Assembly (NCBI GenBank): GCA_917880885.1
Contig: OU862912.1
Coordinates: 53,431,117 to 53,495,116 of the forward strand
Source: Limnephilus marmoratus
Taxonomy: Eukaryota; Arthropoda; Insecta; Trichoptera; Limnephilidae
Direction of reading: 5' to 3'
Length of the DNA: 64,000 nucleotides
This document shows, in pieces, positions 1 to 10,539 of the stretch; the first letter of the stretch is position 1; every line of letters starts with the position of its first letter. A program made the position numbers and the translations under genes. The notes under the pieces were generated by a model. The model was given only the letters and a program-made list of their open reading frames with translations, made no database searches and was not told the origin of the DNA.

Positions 1-372
1 GGAAAATAATTCACCTCAGGACGTATGTAATTTTTGGAAATGCCGTATGAGGGTCTTTTGAGAAAAGGAAGGAGATGAAGTTCTTGGAAGGAAAAGGGTA
101 TGAGGGGTGAGTAGTAGAGTAGGATTCTAGCAGTCAATGTGTCTAGAGTGAGAGACGTACGAATCTATCCCTCCCACCGCGGCGAAGCAGGGAAGCAGAT
201 CCGGCCCGCAGTAAGTGGGCAAACGCAATCGCCCCCAAGATGTAGGCAAACCTCACTCCATGAATCCAGGCACCCCTGCGAAGACATCAAACGAAGCAAA
301 CCACTTGGAGTGACTTATAACAAGATGTTGTTTATCCAATACATGGTTCCCGGGGGCCGGCGGCGGTAACCA
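1..372 (-). repeat. REP-A retroposon copy, cut by the window edge
   Basis: This matches the dispersed family seen again near 7.0, 8.6, 10.2, 11.8, 48.3, 54.5, 56.2 and 56.5 kb. Shared blocks include a purine-rich stretch around 60-110, the cccaccgcggcg-like block near 173 and the gttcccggggg block near 348. The strand is inferred from the poly(A) tail of complete copies (8635-8977 and 48257-48603), which makes this copy antisense. It is diverged and its tail end lies outside the window. The open frame at 139-369 is repeat sequence, not a gene. Confidence 0.7.
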
Positions 373-407
373 AATTGACGGCAACGACAGATACTTTTAT
401 GTAATAC

Positions 408-1054
408 TAGCTGACCCGGCAAACTTCGTAGCAACATAGAATCATTAACTGTGTATTGGCTGAACTAAATTCAGTTTTTTCATTGAGTTGAAAATTGCAC
501 AATGAAGCAATTATCGATGCGCAACTGTCCTTGTTTTGTTTTTATCAATATCAGAGATGGTGTTGTGTACGGATTTATAAATTTTGTGATTTTCTTAATT
601 TTCCGCTTACTTACGGGAATTTTGTTTCATTTTCTTTATACGTGTGAGTGAGATTTATTATAATTATTGTATTTTTGCTTTGGAGGGGTGCAGACATACG
701 TTCACTGTTTGTTCCATTTTCGACTGTTGAAATTTAATGTGTAAGAAAGAGAGGCAGCATTATATGTATAAGAACAAAAGCAAAATAATCAGCGTATTGA
801 CATTTGACGTTTTTGAATTTATGGAATTGACTTACTATACAATATTGCTGCAGCTCTTTCAAAATATGACTGCATGTATGAGGAAAAGAATTTTCTTCAT
901 AATTTTTTTTTCGTGAATTTTCCGGTGTTTTAATAACTATTCTGCTATTCGGGGCGGAGACAAATCCACAAATCAAAGATCATAAAAATCGGTCCAGTCG
1001 TTCTTGAGATATAAATGGTGTAACTAACCCGACTTTGTTTTATATAATATAAGA
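408..1054 (+). repeat. Dispersed repeat beginning ctagctgacccggcaaac
   Basis: The segment starts with a ctagctgacccgg-type block and ends with a ggtccagtcgttcttgagat block followed by tataatataagatta. This start/end combination is common in insect non-autonomous repeats, often RTE-associated. The call rests on resemblance to that pattern and on the partly similar ends of the REP-C copies here (52352 start; gtgcagtcgttcggaagtt ends). No coding capacity was recognised. Confidence 0.45.
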
Positions 1055-1885
1055 TTAAGATATGCTGACGTTCAATCTGCATGAAAACTATATGTATGAA
1101 ATCGAACTATGAAAATAATGATCGTGTAATGCAAAGATTTTTTATATGTTTCGGTATAAAAAAACGTGTTGTAAAACATCCAATAGGATCGAAAATAAAC
1201 ATATACAGCCTTATTAAAAAAAAAAACTTTTCACGGCCGATAACCTGTGTTATTGCAATAACATAAATAAACCCCGTGTACACTAAAACACGTTTTATTA
1301 CCATTAACCTATCTTACGTGGTAACGCTGTTAAAACGCATTGAAGATCTGACGACGTTGTATATGGTTTTAATTTACTAGGAAACAATGTTGTTTTAATT
1401 CTTCTCCGCTAGGGGCATTATTGGCGCGCCTGTGCATTAATTCTCAACGGCCCGTGATCAGTTGCCCGTGATGACAAAACAGCTGTGTGTTTATGGCGGG
1501 ATATCGAAAATTTTGTTAGTATCTAAATGTTCTGATTTTACTTAATAATTTCTATTGTAGTGACGAATTTACTCTTCTGTTCACATAATTGATATATTTA
1601 CCATGTTATTTGTGTGGTTTAGATCAGTTTAATCAAGTTATTGTACAAACGCCGACTTTCAAAGTTGAACTGTCAGAATATTGTTTTATAGGTTACTTAA
1701 AAGATAAATATACATTTTAAGATCTTTATTTTAAGATAATTTCTTAAAAGTGATAATTTTTTATAATATTAATATCTAATACATGTGTTCGTAAACGAAT
1801 CAAAGAAATTAACGTCTTTAGAGATGCAAGAAATCTGTTTCAAACGTCGGTATTATTTCTAAGTTATTTTTTGACAATTTTTTTT
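1055..1885. other. AT-rich non-coding stretch, nothing recognised
   Basis: No exon, RNA gene or repeat with a partner in this window was seen. The short frames at 1081-1304 overlap on both strands, are low complexity and look like chance. This lies upstream of the first visible exon of gene 1, so it may be intron or 5' flank. Confidence 0.5.
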
Positions 1886-2295
1886 TTTTTTTACAGTGAA
1901 TACCGCACAGGAATCTCAACTGCTCCCGTCTGGAGCCAGTGAGACTATGGCATCCCCAATTGGGGTATGTTGTGAGGCTGAAGGTAGTGGGGAGGGGAAG
2001 GAGGTGGGGAAGAGGAAGGTTGGGAAGTACCTGGCTATTCAGATCTGGTCACTAAACACGGCTAAGGCCATTTTCAAGCAACGTTTCAATTCTGAATGGT
2101 GGTCTTACACCAGGGCGATACTAATAGTATCTTCCACTCTGGAACATGCCGCAAATATACTTTATATTATTTTAAATGAATTAATTGTGAAATAACACAA
2201 ATTAATCAAATAAAATTTATTTGCGCATGCCGGGTTCGAACCCGCGACCTCCGGAATGTGAGTCAAGAGTCTTAGCCACTGGACTACGGAGGTCG
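1886..2295 (-). repeat. SINE-B copy (tRNA-like head, unique body)
   Basis: The tRNA-like head is at 2222-2295 on the minus strand and the body runs down to about 1886. The body matches 47340-47690, including the ggtcttacaccagggcgat block, the gaggaaggttgggaagtacc block and the gccagtgagactatggcatc block, and matches in part 50745-51105. Three copies with the same order support a SINE family. The frame at 1896-2195 is inside the repeat and is not taken as a gene. Confidence 0.7.
2222..2295 (-). other. tRNA-like head of SINE-B
   Basis: Read on the minus strand, the segment has a tRNA-like acceptor start, an A-box-like stretch (tagtccagtggctaagac) and a B-box ending gggttcgaaccc with a good T-arm. 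The acceptor 3' side does not pair with the 5' side and the anticodon arm is poor, so this is a SINE promoter head and not a working tRNA gene. Confidence 0.65.
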
Positions 2296-3530
2296 TCAAA
2301 ATTCAAAAAAAAATTCAAAAAACTTTGAATTTTTTTATTATTTTTTTATTGTATGCACGACAAAAAACTGAGGTGATAGTTTCCTTCCAAATTTATTACA
2401 TAAAGGGACTGTGTTTTTGAATTTTTGATTTTTTTTAAATTTCTCTACATTTTGGTCAAAAATGTTTTGGGAAAAAAAAAATTTCCGTTTATTTCCGAGT
2501 TTGAATCTTAAAATATGGGAGTTTTTGAAAACTAAAGTGTATTTCAAATACACAAATCTAAAAGGTAATTTTATCTAGTTTTCATAAATGGTATTTGTTT
2601 TTACGACACCTTCAAAAATAAGAAATATATAAAACATTCAGAATACTTTGAAAAAATTCCACATTTCGTTCAGACATCATTAATAAAACAGAGATAAACT
2701 ACCCTCTCAGGCTGTGTAAACAATGTGTATTTTTTTCCATGAACAATTTTTTAATTTGTAATGTTTTCACATCCGCGGCCGTTTGTCAGTTGAATATAAT
2801 TTTCACTGGGTTTTTTAGTAAGGCTGTAAATTTGTTTAAAGCATTATAATGTGAAGTTTGTAAGGCTTTCTTTGTTAATCTATCTGGTTTTCTATGGGTA
2901 TTTTATAATCAAAGGTGCTTTCCAAAGTTAGAAAATAGCTTAAAACGTTGGATAAATTTTCTTAAGACCCAATTAGCAAGCGTTTGTGAACATTCAGAAT
3001 TCTACATTTCCACATCAATGAGTCTCTCAAAACAAAACTTTCGAGACATTACTAGAAATAGATTAAACGAAACAAATTTATTTAAGCTCGTGGTTAAAAC
3101 AACTTATTATTTTAGCCTAATTAGATTGTTGCAAACTTAAATAATTGCGTTAAATTCAAATCAATTGAGGCAAGTGTAAGAATTATGTTGTTAATTGTTG
3201 TGTATGGATTCTTGAAATAATACTGCCTTTTTCACAACACTTATAATCAGGAACGAGTGTGTAGGACATCCTGGAGGTCAACTCTCTCTCTATCTTATGT
3301 TCTCAAAATTTCTTTGTTCTTGGAACCTTATTAATCCCCGTACCTTTGTACCCGCCATGTAGGAACAACCCTGAGCAACCCTGAACAACCAACGACATCT
3401 ATCTGATAACTCTATAACCTCCGTGATGTACCTACGCTAGAACCATCTATGTCTCATGGCGTGAACTATCACAATAATACACAACATAATGAAGATTGCA
3501 AGAAAGATACATCAGCATTTTTATTTTTAG
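2296..3530. other. AT-rich non-coding stretch before the first visible exon
   Basis: The stretch is mostly A/T homopolymer runs with no exon-like segment. It ends in a pyrimidine-rich run and an AG at 3529-3530, which is the best splice acceptor for the first visible gene 1 exon. It is therefore read as the end of an intron whose upstream exons lie outside the window or are unrecognised. Confidence 0.45.
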
Positions 3531-3828
3531 GGGGTCTGGGATAGGTACAGGATCCTAGAACCACCAATCCAGTCCACCACCGAACCACCACAAGTAACAA
3601 CTTATCACCCGATCAGATCTAACCCAACTCGCCCTAACCCTACCGGCCCGGAGTCGGGTGAATGTGGGTTACGACAGGTGCAGCACGAGGGACTAATAGT
3701 GTCAGGAGTTGGAGCCAGACCTGGGGATTGGCCTTGGCACGTGGCAGTCTATAGAATGAGTAGCAGTACCGCCTCGCTGGTGTACACGTGTGGAGGTTCC
3801 CTGATTACCAAGACAAGGGTCTTGACAG
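3531..3828 (+). CDS. Serine protease gene 1, exon with linker and start of S1 domain
   Basis: The frame is open from an AG acceptor (3529-3530, preceded by a stop) to a GTGAAT donor at 3829. It first encodes about 40 residues rich in Pro, Thr and Asn, typical of the linker before a catalytic domain. A Cys (ECGLRQ) follows that could tether the light chain. The S1 N-terminus is LIVSGVGARPGDWPWHVAVY, then YTCGGSLI. The expected activation cut before IVSG falls after Leu, not Arg/Lys, so the zymogen is not activated by a trypsin-like enzyme in the usual way. The last base is G (phase 1) and joins the next exon to give ALA-Gly-His-Cys. Activation after Leu and the absence of Asp189 suggest a ModSP/HP14 or gastrulation-defective-like secreted protease; which one is inference. 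A signal peptide and N-terminal modules would be upstream of the window. A second possible acceptor lies at 3549-3550. Confidence 0.85.
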
Positions 3829-3944
3829 GTGAATATTATAAATCTCATATTTTTCTCGCCATTATTACCACACTCAAATAGTTTCTTAATATTATTCAAG
3901 CGCTGTAACTAGCGGCTCTCTAAATTTTCAAGTAATTAACGATG

Positions 3945-4282
3945 TTACAAGCAATTACCCCACGTCCCCTTCCCCTCTCGCCGCCCCCTTCCCCTTCGTC
4001 CCGTTCCCACTCCACCTCCTCCACCTTTCCTCTCCCCACTCCACTTGCCCCTTCCCCCGTCCCGCAAACACCCCTCCCGAGTTCCCCTCTTTTCAAACAG
4101 CTCGCGTGCCACCTATTGCTATTTTATTGTACAGATTTCATAATGCCAGAGCTCACCACTATTTTTATACAAACGTTGTCCTGATAATAACGAACACAAA
4201 AAAAAATAATTATCCAATTTGGTGCAGTCGTTCGGAAGTTATGCGCGTACATACATTTCGGCGATTCATTATTATTTATATA
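3945..4282 (+). repeat. REP-C copy with polypyrimidine tract
   Basis: It shares its layout with 5374-5840 (inverted) and 52352-52710: a C/T-only tract (about 3955-4090), a cgtgccacc block, the atgccagagctcacc block, the cctgataataacgaacacaa block and the gtgcagtcgttcggaagtt block. It ends at tatagatagata, which runs into the microsatellite at 4279. It lies in intron 1 of gene 1. No coding capacity was recognised. Confidence 0.7.
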
Positions 4283-4360
4283 GATAGATAGATATATAGA
4301 TAGATAGATCGATAGATAGATAGAAGAGAAGATAGAAGAAGAAGATAGAAGATAGATAAA
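4279..4360. repeat. (TAGA)n / GATAGAAGA microsatellite
   Basis: Imperfect TAGA and GATAGAAGA units directly continue the 3' tail of the REP-C copy. The mirror-image array at 5188-5370 abuts the oppositely oriented REP-C copy, so both arrays look as if they grew from the element tail. Confidence 0.85.
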
Positions 4361-5187
4361 ATTGGAGGTAACTGGCAAGTGTCCACATATTCTATTGTTT
4401 ACGAATACTCCTTGAGTTCACACCTTACATGATTATTTAATTGTCATTATAAATTGATCGACTGACTTGAATCTGTTTTTTGTTTTTGTTATTGTTGAGT
4501 TTGATATCTGAAATTAGCTCCAGGGACGTTAAAAGGGTTCAGGGGGTGGTCGAAGGATCGAAAATGGTATTAATAAGGGAAATGCTTTGTCTCACAGCGA
4601 CGCGGCTTCGCGCACTGACTGAGCAAGAGGTTCCGACAACAGCCGAGAACACAAATTCCGTTCCCGTCAAATTGCTCCCTTTTACCGCCCGAGTATCGTT
4701 ATTTTGGGTCCCCCTCGTAAACGTACACAGTGCTGACCAAGTTATAACTCGATTTTTAAGGCTACATAACGACAAATAATTTTCATTCATGAAAGTATAG
4801 ACTATAGATTATTTATTAATCATCTACGCCCTTTTGGGCTTTTACATGTTATTCCATTTTCTGTGATTAAGTCATTTATTCATCAATTATAATTCCGGTA
4901 TGTATGTGAGTGATTGTAACTCTAGTTCGATGAATTACGGAATTGTTTTTAATTTGAGTGTCTTTTTCAAAATTGCAACAGATTTTGTTAAGAATTCAGA
5001 CAAGCGATAAACTATAACCTACCTACCTACAATATAATTTTTTTAACAGAAAATTATTATTGTCATTTTAAAAATTGGATCTTATATGTCAAGAATTCCA
5101 AGCAAGCTTTAAGTTCATACCTCTAATACACATAATATGTTGACAGTTTGAAAATGGTCTTGACAGCCGAAATAGATGTCACAATAA
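4361..5187. other. Intron 1 segment with a retroelement 3' end near 4827
   Basis: Most of this stretch is unremarkable AT-rich intron. Minus-strand positions 4850 to 4810 read as a TGTAAAAG block, a GCCC-AAAA-GGGC hairpin and then AATAAATA, the same 3'-end signature as at 8151, 12807-12830 and 44913-44931. The frames at 4480-4790 on both strands have no recognisable homology or splice context. Confidence 0.5.
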
Positions 5188-5370
5188 TCTTCTATCTTCT
5201 ATCTTCTTCTTCTATCTTCTATCTTCTTCTATCTTCTATCTTCTTCTTCTATCTTCTTCTTCTATCTTTCTTCTATCTATCTATATATCTATCTATCTTC
5301 TTCTTCTGTCTATCTATCTATCTATCTTCTTCTATTTAATAATCTTCTTCTTCTATTCTTTCTCTAATAA
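5188..5370. repeat. (TCTATCTTCT)n microsatellite
   Basis: Imperfect TCTATCTTCT and TCTA units run up to the tail of the minus-strand REP-C copy. The frame at 5148-5339 is a translation of this array and is not a gene. Confidence 0.9.
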
Positions 5371-5373
5371 ATA

Positions 5374-5840
5374 AAAATGAATTGCCGAAATGTATGTACG
5401 CGCATAACTTCCGAACGACTGCACCAAATTGGGTAATTCTTTTTTTGTGTTCGTTATTATCAGGACAAGGTTTGTATAAAACTATTGGTGAGCTCTGGCA
5501 TTACGAATTCGTATAAAAAAATTGCAATAGGTGGCACGCGAGCTTTTTGAAAACTGAATGTACCGGGACTGAATGTATGGAATGCGGGAGGGGGAGGGGG
5601 AGAAGAACTCTGGTAGGGGGTTTGCGGGAGGGGGGAGGGAGGGGAACCAGGGTAAATGGGGGAAGGGAGGGAGTGGAATGGGGTGAGGGAAGGTGGAGGA
5701 GGCAGAGTGGGAACGCGAGAGGGGAAGGGGACGCGGGAAAGGAAGGGGGGGCGGAAGGGGAACGGGACGAATGGGAAAGGACACGCAGGGAGAAACAATT
5801 TATTTATTAAATGGCTTAGCAACGCACGCCGGGTACCAGT
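5374..5840 (-). repeat. REP-C copy with long polypurine tract
   Basis: This is the inverted counterpart of 3945-4282 and carries an almost pure G/A tract at about 5577-5790. The element end near 5837 reads, on the minus strand, as an actaactggtacccggcgtg block like the start of the 52352 copy. Frames on both strands through the tract (5460-5889) are Pro/Arg/Gly-rich low complexity and are rejected as genes. Confidence 0.7.
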
Positions 5841-6633
5841 TAGTAAAAATTTAAAAAATCTTGCAGAATTTAATAATAAATACCATTGATGTAATTTAAA
5901 TTAATTAAAAACACATAATATGTTTTTACCAAAAAAATATTTTATCAAATATTTTATTTACAATTTATTTCAATTTTCATTATTTTCAGAGGTCTGCGCT
6001 GTATTTCATTTTTAAGGAAGCATTTTTACTAACTAGATTTATTAACATAATATTATAGCAAGTGTAATTAATATATTTATTTGTTAATCCCTTAAAAAAG
6101 AAAGGGCACAAACATTACGACAAAAACATTTTTTTGACAACAACGCTTCTTTCCAAATCCTTCAGTTCACCTCCTTTCTTGAGATATTTCTATGTTCAGT
6201 CGAAAAGTTGCAAAATAGGTTCAAATTGGTATTTTTCAATCTTCCTATTGCCCTATTCCTAACCATTCCCTATCCCTCGTTTCATCCACCTCAAAACATT
6301 TCCCAAATGGTGGTATCATAGTCCACTGGTTTCAGCAGTGTCTTGTTTGATGTCGCATAAAAAGTACTTAACCTTTTCGGTGTTATTATTAGATCTCGTC
6401 TGGACGATTTTCATATTAGAGATGGGTTAGTAGGTACTCACTTCACGAAACAAAGGCTTAACTTGTACCAAAATGAATCCGAAAGTTTATAAAGTGTGTA
6501 AGTTACTGTTGATGTCATGGTACACAAGACCAGTGAAAAGTCTCGAAAAATCATTTCCAACTTTGAAAATGGGAATTGAAATTATTTTCGAATTAAAATT
6601 GTATTTTGTATAGGTAGGTACATTATTTCTTTT
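5841..6633. other. AT-rich intron sequence, nothing recognised
   Basis: No exon, RNA gene or repeat partner was seen. It lies in intron 1 of gene 1. Confidence 0.5.
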
Positions 6634-6979
6634 TGAGGTAAAACTTCTTTACGCACGCTTGACTTGGGGAGTAAGCTGGTGAATGCGTGACGAGAGCGTT
6701 ACGAAGTGAGGCAAACGGTAGTTGAGAGGGAGATATAGGTTAGTGAAGATAGAAAGAGAGAGATCTATATTTCGTGTATGCTGTAGGGGCAAGAGAGAGA
6801 GGTGCGAGCACACATTTTCTTTCTCTCTTTCTCTCATAGCCAGTTACGTTTCGTATATCTAAGACACAGTGCAGGCCTATTGTCTGTATCATACTGTAGG
6901 AGCAAGAGGGAGCAGTGCGCGCGCACATTTTCTTTCTCTCTTCCTGTCATGTAGATGGAGCTAAAGAAGTTTTACTTCA
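6634..6979. mobile_element. MITE-like element with ~18-20 bp terminal inverted repeats
   Basis: The left end (gaggtaaaacttcttta from 6635) is the inverse of the right end (taaagaagttttacttc near 6962), with about two mismatches in 20. Inside, a block with a ctgtaggRgcaagag core followed by cacattttctttctctct occurs twice (about 6780-6835 and 6893-6945), an internal duplication. No transposase was seen. The ORFs here are low-complexity shadows. Confidence 0.55.
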
Positions 6980-7006
6980 GTCGTGTGGTCTAAGGCACGC
7001 TCGTTT

Positions 7007-7446
7007 TTTTTTTACATAAGCTCCACGCAAAAAAATCCCTCAAGGCTATGTCTTCTTTCGGGATGCGGTGTGGAGAGTTTTTTCAAGAAAAAATATGAAG
7101 AGGAAGATCTGAGGAGGAAAAAGGTATGGATAGGAATCTGGGGGTCAATATATGCAGGAATGACGGGCTTGTGAATCCATCCCTTCCACTGAAGTGCAAA
7201 GCGATGGGTCGAGAGAGTCCAGCTGGAGAGGTCTCCCTCAACCAGTCTCTCCCTATCCAAGCCACGCAGTCTGTGGGCAAATGCATCCGCCGCCAAAACC
7301 TAGATAAACCTCACCCACGAACCCGGGTACCCTTCCTAAGTCTCCAAACGTAGCGAACCACTTGGGGTGATCTATGGCAGCGGTGTTGGTTATCCAATAA
7401 ATAATTCCCGGGGCGTCAATAGGTACCCATATCCGCCTCCCAAATT
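7007..7446 (-). repeat. REP-A retroposon copy, near full length
   Basis: It begins with a T run (the antisense of the poly(A) tail) and an agctccacgc block. It passes through the purine-rich block, the cccttccactgaagtgcaaagc block and the cacttggggtgatct block, and ends at cgcctcccaaatt. It includes the middle segment that is missing from the 8635 and 48257 copies. Open frames in it are repeat-derived. Confidence 0.8.
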
Positions 7447-7859
7447 AAATTGTCCGAATTCTCCAAACAAACACGAAAACAAATATGATGATTATGATAT
7501 ATGATTATGATTATGATTATGATATAATATAGGAATATGTTTCTAATACAATTTAAATATGAAATTATTTATCCCTGATATGAGTACTCACTATTTGTGA
7601 GTCACTATATTTATTACCACATCGAAAAATTTACTAAATTATCTCTACCTATCTTATTAATGTCATTAAATGTAATGTCTTAGTAATTTCATTGAAATAA
7701 TTATAAACCATCACCACCTGTAGTATTGTTTGGTTATTTAAAAAAACTAAAAAAAAATAGGTAACTTTCTTATCTAAAATATTAAAATCCAAATTGGACA
7801 GTTCAGAACTCCTGCAACTTGCAGAGGTACAGGAGGTACCATCGATACAGCGGTTTGGC
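7447..7859. other. Intron segment with short (ATTATG)n run
   Basis: A short (GATTAT)n simple repeat lies at about 7486-7530. The remainder is AT-rich with no recognised feature. Confidence 0.55.
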
Positions 7860-8195
7860 ACTATGCGAAACTAATACTTAGGTGTTATTAGACATGGTTA
7901 ATGTTGCAATTTTGTAAACTTTTGATAACCTTAGTCTTAAATTTTTGTTGTTTGTATTTTTATATTATGTATGTATTTTTTTTTTATCGTAACTTATTGT
8001 TATTATGTAACTTATTGTTATTATATATCTCTCTGTACTTTAATTTTTTGTTGCTTACATTTTTATTTCATTTATGTACTTTTTATTTCTATCGTAACTT
8101 TATATTATTTTTTCTCATGTTAGTCTTTAACATACTGCCTTTATTATTTATGTAAAAGACCTCTAGGCGTAAAATAAAATAAATAAATAAATATG
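7860..8195 (+). mobile_element. 3' end of a non-LTR retroelement
   Basis: A T-rich untranslated-type stretch ends in tgtaaaagac, a small CCT/AGG hairpin, ggcgt and then an AAAT-rich tail at 8171-8192. The same signature closes minus-strand elements at 4827, 12807-12830 and 44913-44931. No RT coding remains here; the frame at 7901-8155 is low-complexity Leu/Phe/Tyr. Confidence 0.55.
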
Positions 8196-8634
8196 AAGGA
8201 TGATTTTTTCAATATTTTTGTCGTCGAATTCCAGTGCACCTTTTCCTATTGTCACGACCGATGCCACGACTCGAGAAAGATGTGAACTGTAAATCTAAAT
8301 TTTGCTAGTACAAGACAATTGCCTGCGTTTTGAAACCCAATTACTGGGAATTGGCGATGGAAGGAATAAGTCCCTACCTTTGATGGCTTCATCCACTGTT
8401 TCAGGATCAATCCTGGTACTGGCAGCTTCCCACAATAACGGCACAACTATATGTCAAATTTACCGACACTTTGGAGTTCATAAATTAGTAAATTTGGCTA
8501 TTAATTGCGAGTTTTCGATTGCGAGCTGTGACCGATGTCACTTCGATTTTTCAACACAAGTAGTTTTTTGTTCCAATATTGTAAATGAGTTCCACGTAGG
8601 TATGAAAACATCTTCTTCTTTTCCTTTTGAAGAC
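8196..8634. other. Intron 1 segment, nothing recognised
   Basis: The frame at 8302-8766 is open for 154 codons, but its 3' part is REP-A sequence and its 5' part resembles no family I know. It is not called as a gene. Confidence 0.5.
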
Positions 8635-8977
8635 AATTTGGGAGGCGGGAATGGGTACCGCCGCCCCGGGAACCTTTATTGGATAACCAACACCTCTGCC
8701 ATAGGTCACCCCAAGTGGTTCGCTACGTTTGGTGATTTAGCAGGGGTGCCCGGGTTCATGGGGTGAGGTTTGTCTAGGTCTTGGAGGCGGATGAACAGGA
8801 CATACTGATCCCCAGATTCCTACCCACCCCTTAAACCCTTTTCCTTCCCAGAACTCTCCTCCCCTTCCTTTCCTTAAAAAACCCTCCACACAGCATCCCC
8901 AAAGATGACATAGGCCCTGAGGGAAATTATTTTCCTCAGGGCCTCCTGTGTGGAGCTCATGTAAAAAAAAAAAAAAA
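8635..8977 (+). repeat. REP-A retroposon copy with poly(A) tail, internally deleted
   Basis: It starts at aatttgggaggcggg and ends with tgtggagctcatgt followed by a run of 15 A, which fixes the sense strand of the family. It lacks the middle block (about 120 nt or more) present at 7007-7446. The copy at 48257-48603 has the same deletion and is nearly identical, so the two define a younger short subfamily. Confidence 0.8.
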
Positions 8978-9765
8978 GTAACTAAGTAGGGACTTAAAGG
9001 AAAGAAGGGAAACAAATGAATAAATGAATGAATGATGGACTTGTGTGAATGAAACACTAATCATCTTATCAGTATTTGTGTTTTCTTCTTCGGAGTCGCT
9101 AGATGTCGTTTTCTTTTGTATTTTCTTTTGCCTGTTCATTTTGGAGTGGTTTAAAGAATTGATATTGATTTTACGAAAAAAAAAAATGTTGATTTCGTAA
9201 GATTCGATCATTGGTCCGCTGAATGTATGGCCGCTAAGGTTCGTCAAGCGCTTCATACCACTAGACCAAAGAAGGCTTACGTGGGACCATGGGTTTATTG
9301 TTTTATATTGGAACCGAGTAGTACCCGTGAAATAAATAAATATTTTGTTGCTATCTCATTCGCTCGCGGGCTAAATCCTTTAAATGTATGTGTTTGTCTC
9401 TTTTAGTGTCACTCGTTTCCGTTTCATCGAGTTTCAAATTACAATGGTGCTAAATAAGTTTCACTTAAAAAAAAAACATTTTTACATATAATTTACGAAG
9501 CGTCTTTTAACAGCCATAGCCGGGTGAGCTTCAGATGAACAATTATTAAAGTTTCCATAAATCATCAACAGAAGTCACACGTTCGTCCGTTTATTGCAGA
9601 ATCTTTTTTTCACACTTATTAACACTCTTTCTCTTTATTCTTTAGAAAACTTACTGGAATATTACTTCCAGGAAGCTGCAACACCACGCTAATGAATCGC
9701 CTTAAGATTATGACTGCAGCAGAAAGACTGCAGTAATTTATTTTGCTTGCATTTTTCTGTTTCAG
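8978..9765. other. End of intron 1, nothing firm recognised
   Basis: A minus-strand frame near 9060-9180 encodes an acidic SSDSEEEN stretch that recalls the SSDSEDES start of the R1-like ORF1 (21878); it may be a scrap of such an ORF1, but the match is too short to call. The stretch ends in a pyrimidine run and CAG acceptor at 9763-9765. Confidence 0.4.
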
Positions 9766-9875
9766 CCGGTCACTGTGCCGTGGAGAATGGAGCCGTCCTG
9801 ATCCCTGAAAGGATGTTCGTCTCCTTGGGAAAGTATAATTACGTGGGGGGTGACGCCAGCTTGCAAGAGAAGGCT
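9766..9875 (+). CDS. Serine protease gene 1, exon with catalytic His
   Basis: The exon runs from a TTTCAG acceptor to a GTAAGT donor at 9876. Joined in phase 1 to the previous exon, it gives LTAGHCA, the S1 active-site histidine motif. It continues with PERMFVSLGKYNYVGGD, a conserved loop. It is 110 nt long, exactly as the His exon of gene 2 (60224-60333), whose product aligns closely (AAHCVHEN, PERMFVTLGKYN). It ends in phase 0. Confidence 0.93.
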
Positions 9876-10204
9876 GTAAGTAAGAAATATTCTGTAATGT
9901 CTGTATGTTATTGTATGAGTGCAAGCGAGATAGAGTGCTTGCGCGAATCTATATAAGGCGATGTATGCTAGATTCGTCCTCTTTTGCATTTGGCAGCTCT
10001 CCTAATAAATACCTACAGTAACCAGTTACATCTTTACTAGTGTACTACCTACACCAATATTCGCCCATATAATTGTTGGTCCATATATCCAATCTGGTAA
10101 CTGCCATCACGAAGACAGCAGTAGTAGTGGACATTACATATTCTTAAAATATAACCAATTTTCATTAAAAACCAAATAACTTTTTTTGTAAAAAATTGTG
10201 TCAG
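9876..10204. other. Start of intron 2, nothing recognised
   Basis: It starts with a strong GTAAGT donor. No repeat with a partner in the window and no exon was seen. Confidence 0.5.
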
Positions 10205-10511
10205 AAAATGTTTTTTTTACTTTAGCTCCACACAGGAGGCCCTGGAGAAAATAAGTCCACTCGGGGCCTATCCCATCTTTGGGGATGCTATATGGAGGAT
10301 TTTTTAGGAAAAGAAGGAGAGGAGTTCTGGGAAGGAAAAGGTATTGGGGGTGGGTAGGAATTTGGAGGTCAGTGTGACCAGGAGTGAGGGACATATATAG
10401 TATATATATATCCTTCACATTGCAGTGCAAAGCGATGTTCCGAGAGAGTTCTCTCAGAGAGATCAAAAGGTCTCCCTCAACCAGGCTCTCCCGATCTAGC
10501 GTTTGATACAA
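10205..10511 (-). repeat. REP-A copy, truncated
   Basis: From the T run at 10211 through the agctccacacaggaggccct block and the purine-rich block to ctctcccgatct near 10498. The remainder of the element (the sense 5' part) is missing and is replaced by RT-derived sequence. Confidence 0.75.
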
Positions 10512-10539
10512 TCTCATACATGAAATTAGAACCCAAAAG

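Noticed and set aside
2222..2295. Functional tRNA gene on the minus strand
   Set aside because: The acceptor 3' side does not pair with the 5' side and the anticodon arm is poor; it is joined to a SINE body seen three times.
3945..5840. Possible CRISPR-like or satellite array
   Set aside because: Units are simple TAGA/TCTTCTA microsatellite without unique spacers, in a clearly eukaryotic intron.
5460..5889. Pro-rich and Arg/Gly-rich open frames on both strands
   Set aside because: They are translations of the REP-C polypurine tract and lack any conserved motif or splice context.
8302..8766. 154-codon open frame
   Set aside because: Its 3' half is REP-A sequence and its 5' half has no recognisable homology; no splice or promoter support.
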